Assembly: GCA_910579435.1 (NCBI GenBank)
Contig: CAJTVF010000031.1
Span: 1 to 30,697, forward strand
Length of the DNA stretch: 30,697 nt
Direction: 5' to 3'
From: an uncultured Oscillibacter sp.
GTDB taxonomy: Bacteria > Bacillota > Clostridia > Oscillospirales > Oscillospiraceae
This document shows, piece by piece, positions 26,297 through 30,697 of the stretch. The notes under the pieces were generated by a model. That model did not search any database and had not been told where the DNA came from. It saw only the letters and a list, made by a program, of their open reading frames with translations. The translations under genes were made by a program, and so were the position numbers. Within the stretch, counting starts at the first letter, position 1; every line of letters starts with the position of its first letter.

Positions 26297-28417
26297 ATGA
26301 AAAAACTGGCATCCCTGTTCCTGGCTCTGGCCCTGTGCCTCAGCCTCAGCATCCCCGCATCGGCAAGCATACACGACTTCTACATTTACGACGCAGACGG
26401 CGAGACCATCGCCCCGAACGATGTCCCGGGCCTGTCGTTCACAGATGGGGGCGCCGTCCTGAACGGCGTCAACGGAATCGACCTTACCTTGGGCAGCTCC
26501 CCCACGATCATTCTGGCCCCCGGAAGCAAGAACACGCTGCTGCGGCTCATCGGCGGCGACTCGGACTACACCAACGACATGACCATCAAGGGGACCGGCG
26601 AGCTCATTCTTTACAGCCCGAAGCCCCTCAGCTTTGCAGAGGGATACGGCGCCTTCTCCGGGCTGATCACAAGTTTGAAGCTGGAGGACGGCCTGGTTAT
26701 GACCGGCGGAGCGAAGGAGGGCGACAGCTACCCGCTGTCTGTCCAGCTGGTGGAGAGGGACCCGGTCAACGACTTCCCTACCTACAGCTGCTGCACGGCG
26801 GACGGGACTCGCGCCCAATACGTCCGCATCGCCCCTAAGGCCGGCGCGGCCCCCTCGGAGACGGCGAAGCCCTCCACGCCCGCCGCCCCCTCTTCCACCG
26901 GCTTCTCCGACGTTCCGGACAGCCACTATGCCGCCTCCGCCATCAAGAACTGCGTGGCGAAGGGCATCGTCTCCGGCTATAACGACGGAACCTTCAAGCC
27001 CACTGCCTCCGTCACCCGCGCCCAGTTCTGCGTCATGCTGGCCCGGGCGTTCTACCCGGACGGGCTCAAGGAGAAGGAAACCGCCGCAAACAAAGCGAAG
27101 GGCTGGTTTGTACCCGCCTCCGCGACCCTGCATGACCTCGCCGCCGGTCACGGCGTTCTCGCTGGAACCAGCTTCGAAAACGGCTATGCGGACTCCACCG
27201 TTATGGGACAGCCCATCAGCCGGTACGACATGGCGCAGGTCATGAGCAACATCATGAGCGAAAAGGACTGCCGGGCGACGGACGCCCAGAAGAAGGAGGC
27301 GCAGACCAAAATCAAGGACTGGGCCTCTGTTCCGCAGAAACAGCGGGACGCCGTGGCTGCCTGCTACGCCCTGGGCATCATCGGCGGACAGTCCGACGGA
27401 ACCTTTGGCGGAAGCAAGACCATGAACCGCGCCCAGGGCTGTGTGGTCATCGACCGGATGGAAAAATATGTTTCCTCCGCTGCGTCCCAGCCCGCTCAGC
27501 CCTCCCAGCCCACCGAAACAAGCAAACCCACCGAAACGGCCAAGCCCTCTCCGGAGGCGGCCGTTGCGGAGCTGGTGCGCCTGCTCAACGCCGAGCGGAC
27601 CAAGGCGGGACTGAAGGCCCTGGAGTCCATGGACGGTCTGACCAAGGCGGCGGAGCAGCGGGCCAAGGACCTCTCCGGCGGCTATATCGAAATCCGGGCC
27701 GACGGCAGTGACTGGACCTCCGTGGTGAAACAGGCCGGTATTCCGGCGGACTACGTGGACGAGAGCTTCGTGGTGGGCAAGGGCTATGACACCGCGGCGG
27801 CGGCCTTGGAAATGGTGCTGTCCACGCCGGAGGCCCGCGAAGCCCTGATGAATCCGGAGTACACACACATGAGCGTGGGCTATGTCCATGACGACAACGG
27901 GTACGGCGGCTATCAGGACTTCTGGTCCCTGCTGTATATCATCCGGTCCGGCAGCGGCTCCTCCGGCGGTTCCTCTTCCGGCGGCTCCTCCTCCGGAAAC
28001 GGTTCCGGTACCGGCGAGGCTCCCAGCGGCACGGACCTCCAGTCCATGCGGCAGGGCGTGCTGGACCTGGTGAACGCCGCCCGGGCCCAGAACGGCAAGG
28101 CCCCCCTGACCTTGAACGACAGCCTGTCCGACGTGGCCCAGCTCCGGGCGGACGAGATCGTGCAGTCCTTCTCCCACACCCGGCCTAACGGGACCAGCTG
28201 CTTCACCGCCTTGAAGGAGGCCGGCATCTCCTACAGAACCACGGGTGAGAACATCGCCGCCGGGCAGGGCTCCCCTGCCTCCGTGATGGATTCCTGGATG
28301 AACTCCGAGGGCCACCGGGCCAACATTCTGAACGGGGACTTTACCTCCATCGGCATCGGCTATGTAAAGGCCGGCTCCGGCTACGGCCATTACTGGGTGC
28401 AGATGTTCCTGGGCTGA
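26297..28417 (+). CDS. Secreted protein with SLH repeats and two CAP domains
   Basis: 706 aa. Signal peptide about 1-24 (KKLASLFLALALCLSLSIPASAS). Residues 25-180 are an unrecognised beta-rich domain. SLH repeats lie at about 203-252, 270-318 (weaker) and 340-390 (FSDVPDSHYAASAIKN...GYNDGTFKP); they anchor proteins to the cell wall. A Pro/Thr linker follows. A first CAP/SCP domain (about 422-548) lacks the usual His and Glu pair; a Ser/Gly linker (551-578) leads to a second one (about 585-706) with His627, Glu651, His673 and His698. ATG follows AAAGGAG. It is at the cell surface; its ligand or activity is unknown. A divergent ilv promoter lies upstream. Confidence 0.9.
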   Translation: MKKLASLFLALALCLSLSIPASASIHDFYIYDADGETIAPNDVPGLSFTDGGAVLNGVNGIDLTLGSSPTIILAPGSKNTLLRLIGGDSDYTNDMTIKGTGELILYSPKPLSFAEGYGAFSGLITSLKLEDGLVMTGGAKEGDSYPLSVQLVERDPVNDFPTYSCCTADGTRAQYVRIAPKAGAAPSETAKPSTPAAPSSTGFSDVPDSHYAASAIKNCVAKGIVSGYNDGTFKPTASVTRAQFCVMLARAFYPDGLKEKETAANKAKGWFVPASATLHDLAAGHGVLAGTSFENGYADSTVMGQPISRYDMAQVMSNIMSEKDCRATDAQKKEAQTKIKDWASVPQKQRDAVAACYALGIIGGQSDGTFGGSKTMNRAQGCVVIDRMEKYVSSAASQPAQPSQPTETSKPTETAKPSPEAAVAELVRLLNAERTKAGLKALESMDGLTKAAEQRAKDLSGGYIEIRADGSDWTSVVKQAGIPADYVDESFVVGKGYDTAAAALEMVLSTPEAREALMNPEYTHMSVGYVHDDNGYGGYQDFWSLLYIIRSGSGSSGGSSSGGSSSGNGSGTGEAPSGTDLQSMRQGVLDLVNAARAQNGKAPLTLNDSLSDVAQLRADEIVQSFSHTRPNGTSCFTALKEAGISYRTTGENIAAGQGSPASVMDSWMNSEGHRANILNGDFTSIGIGYVKAGSGYGHYWVQMFLG

Positions 28418-28435
28418 CCGCCCCCTTATCCTGAA

Positions 28436-28464
28436 AAAAGGACCGCCCATTGGGCGGTCCTTTT
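28436..28464. terminator. Bidirectional terminator
   Basis: AAAAGGACCGCCC / GGGCGGTCCTTTT with a three-base loop, between the convergent SLH/CAP and arcC genes. Confidence 0.92.
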
Positions 28465-28472
28465 CCTCGGTT

Positions 28473-29414
28473 TTACAGGGTAATGGTGGTTCCGGTCTCC
28501 CCGGCGACGCCCGCCCCCGCCTTTTCCAGCAGGGTGATGAGGGCTCTCCGGCCCGGGCGGGACTCGGCGAACTTCACCGCCGCCTGGACCTTGGGCAGCA
28601 TGGACCCGGGGGCGAACTGGCCCTCGTCCATGTACTTCCGCGCCTCCTCCGGGGTCAGGCTGTCCAGCCAGCGCTGGCCGGGCTTGCCGAAGTTCACGGC
28701 TACCTTCTCCACGGCGGTGAGGATGATCAGCGTATCGGCGTCCAGCTGCTCGGCCATTTTCTCGCTGGCGAAGTCCTTGTCGATGACCGCCGCCGCGCCC
28801 TTGAGGTGGTGTCCCTCGGTTTTGAAGACGGGGATGCCGCCGCCGCCGCAGGCCACGACCACCAGGTCCGCCTCCACCATGTCCTGAATGGACTGGATCT
28901 CCACAATGGACTGAGGCTGGGGAGAGGCCACTACCCGGCGGTAGCCCCGCCCGGAGTCCTCCACGACCTTGTAGTCCCGCTCCTTCACCAGGGCGTCGGC
29001 CTCCTCCTTGGTCATGAAGGCGCCGATGGGCTTGGTGGGATTCTGGAAGGCCGGGTCGTCAGGGTCCACCTCCACCTGGGTGAGGACGGTGGCCACGCCC
29101 TTCTGGATTCCCCGGTCCAGCAGCTCCTCCCGCAGGCCGTTCTGCAGGTCATAGCCGATATAGCCCTGGCTCATGGCCACGCACACGGACAGGGGGCAGG
29201 GGATATACTTCTCAGGGTTCGACCGGGTCAGCTCGGTCATGGCGTTCTGGATCATGCCCACCTGGGGGCCGTTGCCGTGGGCGATGACCACCTGGTGGCC
29301 CTGTTCGATCAGGTCGGCGATGGCCTTGGCGGTCTGCTTGACGGCGATCATCTGCTCCGGCAGATTGCTGCCCAGGGCGTTGCCGCCCAAGGCGATGACA
29401 ATGCGTTCCGACAT
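28473..29414 (-). CDS. arcC: Carbamate kinase
   Basis: 313 aa. Amino-acid-kinase fold: IVIALGGNALGS (about 5-16), AHGNGPQVGM (about 45-54), VVACGGGGIPVF near 187-198 and VIDKDFASEKMAEQLDAD. Catalyses carbamoyl phosphate + ADP to carbamate + ATP. It follows the ygeW-type carbamoyltransferase by 13 bases, so the pair could make ATP from carbamoylated compounds. ATG 29414 follows GAGAGGTAAG. No arginine deiminase is in the window. Confidence 0.96.
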   Translation of the reverse strand: MSERIVIALGGNALGSNLPEQMIAVKQTAKAIADLIEQGHQVVIAHGNGPQVGMIQNAMTELTRSNPEKYIPCPLSVCVAMSQGYIGYDLQNGLREELLDRGIQKGVATVLTQVEVDPDDPAFQNPTKPIGAFMTKEEADALVKERDYKVVEDSGRGYRRVVASPQPQSIVEIQSIQDMVEADLVVVACGGGGIPVFKTEGHHLKGAAAVIDKDFASEKMAEQLDADTLIILTAVEKVAVNFGKPGQRWLDSLTPEEARKYMDEGQFAPGSMLPKVQAAVKFAESRPGRRALITLLEKAGAGVAGETGTTITL

Positions 29415-29427
29415 GGCAGCTTACCTC

Positions 29428-30618
29428 TCAGAAGAACTTCCGCTTGCCGGCGGCGTCCAGGGCCATGAGGGCGGACACGGGGTCCTTGACCTTGCTCATC
29501 ATGATCATGGCGGCGATGACATAGGGCTTGTAGCTGGCCTCCTTGTACAGGGGCACCAGGTAGCGGTCGAACACGGAGTTGTCCACCTCGCCCTCGGGGC
29601 AGCTCAGGCCGGTGATGTCGGCGGGGAGGCAGTGGAGGTACAGGGCGGAGCCGTTCCGGGTCTTCTTCATCATCTCCTCGGAGCAGGTCCAGTCCTTGTG
29701 CTGGGCGTTCTGGGCCAGGAGCTTCTTCTCCAGGGCGTCGATGCCCGCCTGGTCGCCCGCCTGGTAGAGCTTGGTCCGCTCCTCCATGGCGGCGAAGGGA
29801 GCCCAGCTCTTGGGATACACGATGTCCGCGTCCTGGAAGGCCTCTTCCATCGTCGCGACCTTCTTATAGCTTCCGCCGGTGGCGGCGGCGTTCTTTTTGG
29901 CGATCTCCTCCACCTCGGGCATCACGTCATAGCCCTCGGGATGGGCCAGCACCACGTCCATGCCGAAGCGGGTCATCAGGCCGATGACGCCCTGGGGAAC
30001 GGAGAGGGGCTTGCCGTAGGAGGGAGAGTAGGCCCAGGTCATGGCAATCTTCTTGCCCTTGAGGTTTTCCACGCCGCCGAACTGGTGGATGATGTGGAGC
30101 ATGTCGGCCATGCACTGGGTGGGGTGGTCCACGTCGCACTGGAGGTTCACCAGAGTGGGCTGCTGCTCCAGGATGCCGTCCCGGTAGCCCTCCTTCACGG
30201 CGTCCATGAAGGTCTTCTGGTACTTGTGGCCCTCGCCGATGAACATGTCGTCCCGGATGCCGATGACGTCGGCCATGAAGGAGACCATGTTGGCGGTTTC
30301 CCGGACGGTCTCGCCGTGGGCGATCTGGGATTTCTTCTCGTCCAGGTCCTGGACGGTCAGGCCCAGCAGGTTGCAGGCGGAGGCGAAGGAGAAGCGGGTC
30401 CGGGTGGAGTTGTCCCGGAAGATGGAGATGCCAAGGCCGGAGTCAAAGATGCGGGTGGATTTGTTCCGCTCCCGGAGGTCCCGCAGGGCGTCGGCCACGG
30501 TGAAGATGGCGTCCAGCTCCTCGTCGGTCTTGTCCCAGGTCCAGTAGAAGTCGGACTTGTACATGTTGTTGATGTGCAGGGTTTCCAGGTGCTGGGCCAG
30601 CTCGATGGTCTTAGACAT
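29428..30618 (-). CDS. ygeW: Knotted carbamoyltransferase YgeW
   Basis: 396 aa, longer than ornithine carbamoyltransferase (about 330) and matching YgeW. The carbamoyl-phosphate loop is DNSTRTRFSF (70-79); the HCLPAD motif lies near 332; QCDVDHPTQCMADMLHI is the second binding site. The true acceptor is not settled; family members cluster with purine (urate/xanthine) breakdown genes in anaerobes. AAAGGGG precedes ATG 30618. The promoter must lie at or beyond the repeat that begins 28 bases upstream. Confidence 0.9.
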   Translation of the reverse strand: MSKTIELAQHLETLHINNMYKSDFYWTWDKTDEELDAIFTVADALRDLRERNKSTRIFDSGLGISIFRDNSTRTRFSFASACNLLGLTVQDLDEKKSQIAHGETVRETANMVSFMADVIGIRDDMFIGEGHKYQKTFMDAVKEGYRDGILEQQPTLVNLQCDVDHPTQCMADMLHIIHQFGGVENLKGKKIAMTWAYSPSYGKPLSVPQGVIGLMTRFGMDVVLAHPEGYDVMPEVEEIAKKNAAATGGSYKKVATMEEAFQDADIVYPKSWAPFAAMEERTKLYQAGDQAGIDALEKKLLAQNAQHKDWTCSEEMMKKTRNGSALYLHCLPADITGLSCPEGEVDNSVFDRYLVPLYKEASYKPYVIAAMIMMSKVKDPVSALMALDAAGKRKFF

Positions 30619-30645
30619 AATTCTCTACCCCTTTATTTCAATATT

Positions 30646-30697
30646 TTAAGGAAGCACTGATTAAATCAACGTGTGCAGATTTGCGCCAGAAATTTCT
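30646..30697 (-). repeat. TTAA-ended 167-bp repeat, copy E (truncated by window end)
   Basis: Begins TTAAGGAAGCACTGATTAAA and runs to the last base. It is the exact inverse of 2-53. The flanking base run is ATATT before TTAA. It lies just upstream of ygeW. Confidence 0.9.

Noticed and set aside
1..30697. Terminal inverted repeats of a linear phage or plasmid
   Set aside because: The inverted 52-bp ends are parts of the interspersed 167-bp repeat, which also occurs internally; no replication or phage genes exist.

Overview
This window is high-GC chromosomal DNA from a spore-forming member of the Clostridia, most likely an Oscillospiraceae relative (Flavonifractor/Lawsonibacter-like). The reasons are: GC-rich coding with AGGAGG-type ribosome sites; sporulation genes (ylbJ, yqfC, yqfD, spoVAC) next to Firmicutes housekeeping genes (phoH, ybeY, recD2, comF, mreB, hemW); and low-GC interspersed repeats. 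The assignment is inferred from gene content only. Both ends of the window lie inside copies of the same repeat, with an identical 52-bp stretch in inverted orientation, so the window is probably a draft contig that broke at repeats. No rRNA, tRNA, CRISPR array, transposase or phage gene was seen.

Layout. 1-402: two copies of a 167-bp TTAA-ended repeat and a doubtful partial ORF. 399-4431: ylbJ, divergent from a yqfC-yqfD-phoH-ybeY operon. 4396-4845: a long hairpin over the ybeY stop, then a 233-bp two-promoter module with a 28-codon ORF opposed by an antisense RNA. 4848-7422: a small membrane protein and recD2. 7429-7737: the recD2 terminator and a second module of the same design with a 27-codon ORF. 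7823-9878: an XRE regulator, comF and mreB. 9915-10763: a second XRE regulator facing two small genes across a repeated-operator region. 10760-13354: a CmpB-like membrane protein, hemW and a VOC protein (minus strand). 13432-13937: a lone spoVAC with a sigma-G-like promoter. 13994-18615: minus-strand genes for PilZ, DUF1015, a 47-aa membrane peptide, ThrH, DUF523 and a DUF815 ATPase. 18635-26031: a branched-chain amino acid locus on the minus strand, in transcription order a leader peptide with attenuator, ilvB2, ilvN2, a 330-bp repeat, GIY-YIG, DUF1877, ilvB1, ilvN1, ilvC, an inverted 330-bp repeat and a terminator. 26297-28417: a large secreted SLH/CAP protein. 28473-30618: ygeW and arcC.

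How it works together. The ilv block carries two complete acetolactate synthases (large plus small subunit) and the ketol-acid reductoisomerase, that is, the first two steps of valine/isoleucine synthesis. The leader ORF, dense in Leu/Val/Ile codons and followed by a terminator, suggests attenuation control of at least ilvB2-ilvN2. Carbamate kinase next to the YgeW carbamoyltransferase suggests ATP formation from a carbamoylated purine-breakdown intermediate.

The most notable signals are: (1) two type-I toxin-antitoxin-like modules with a shared architecture (sense promoter and antisense promoter firing inward from terminal inverted repeats, sequestered Shine-Dalgarno, antisense terminator over the ORF stop); (2) a nested repeat system in which a 167-bp TTAA-ended palindromic element sits inside a 163-bp element with TTAGGCC ends, in two inverted copies bracketing part of the ilv operon, with repeat bases supplying gene stop codons or part of a ribosome site; and (3) the ilv leader peptide.
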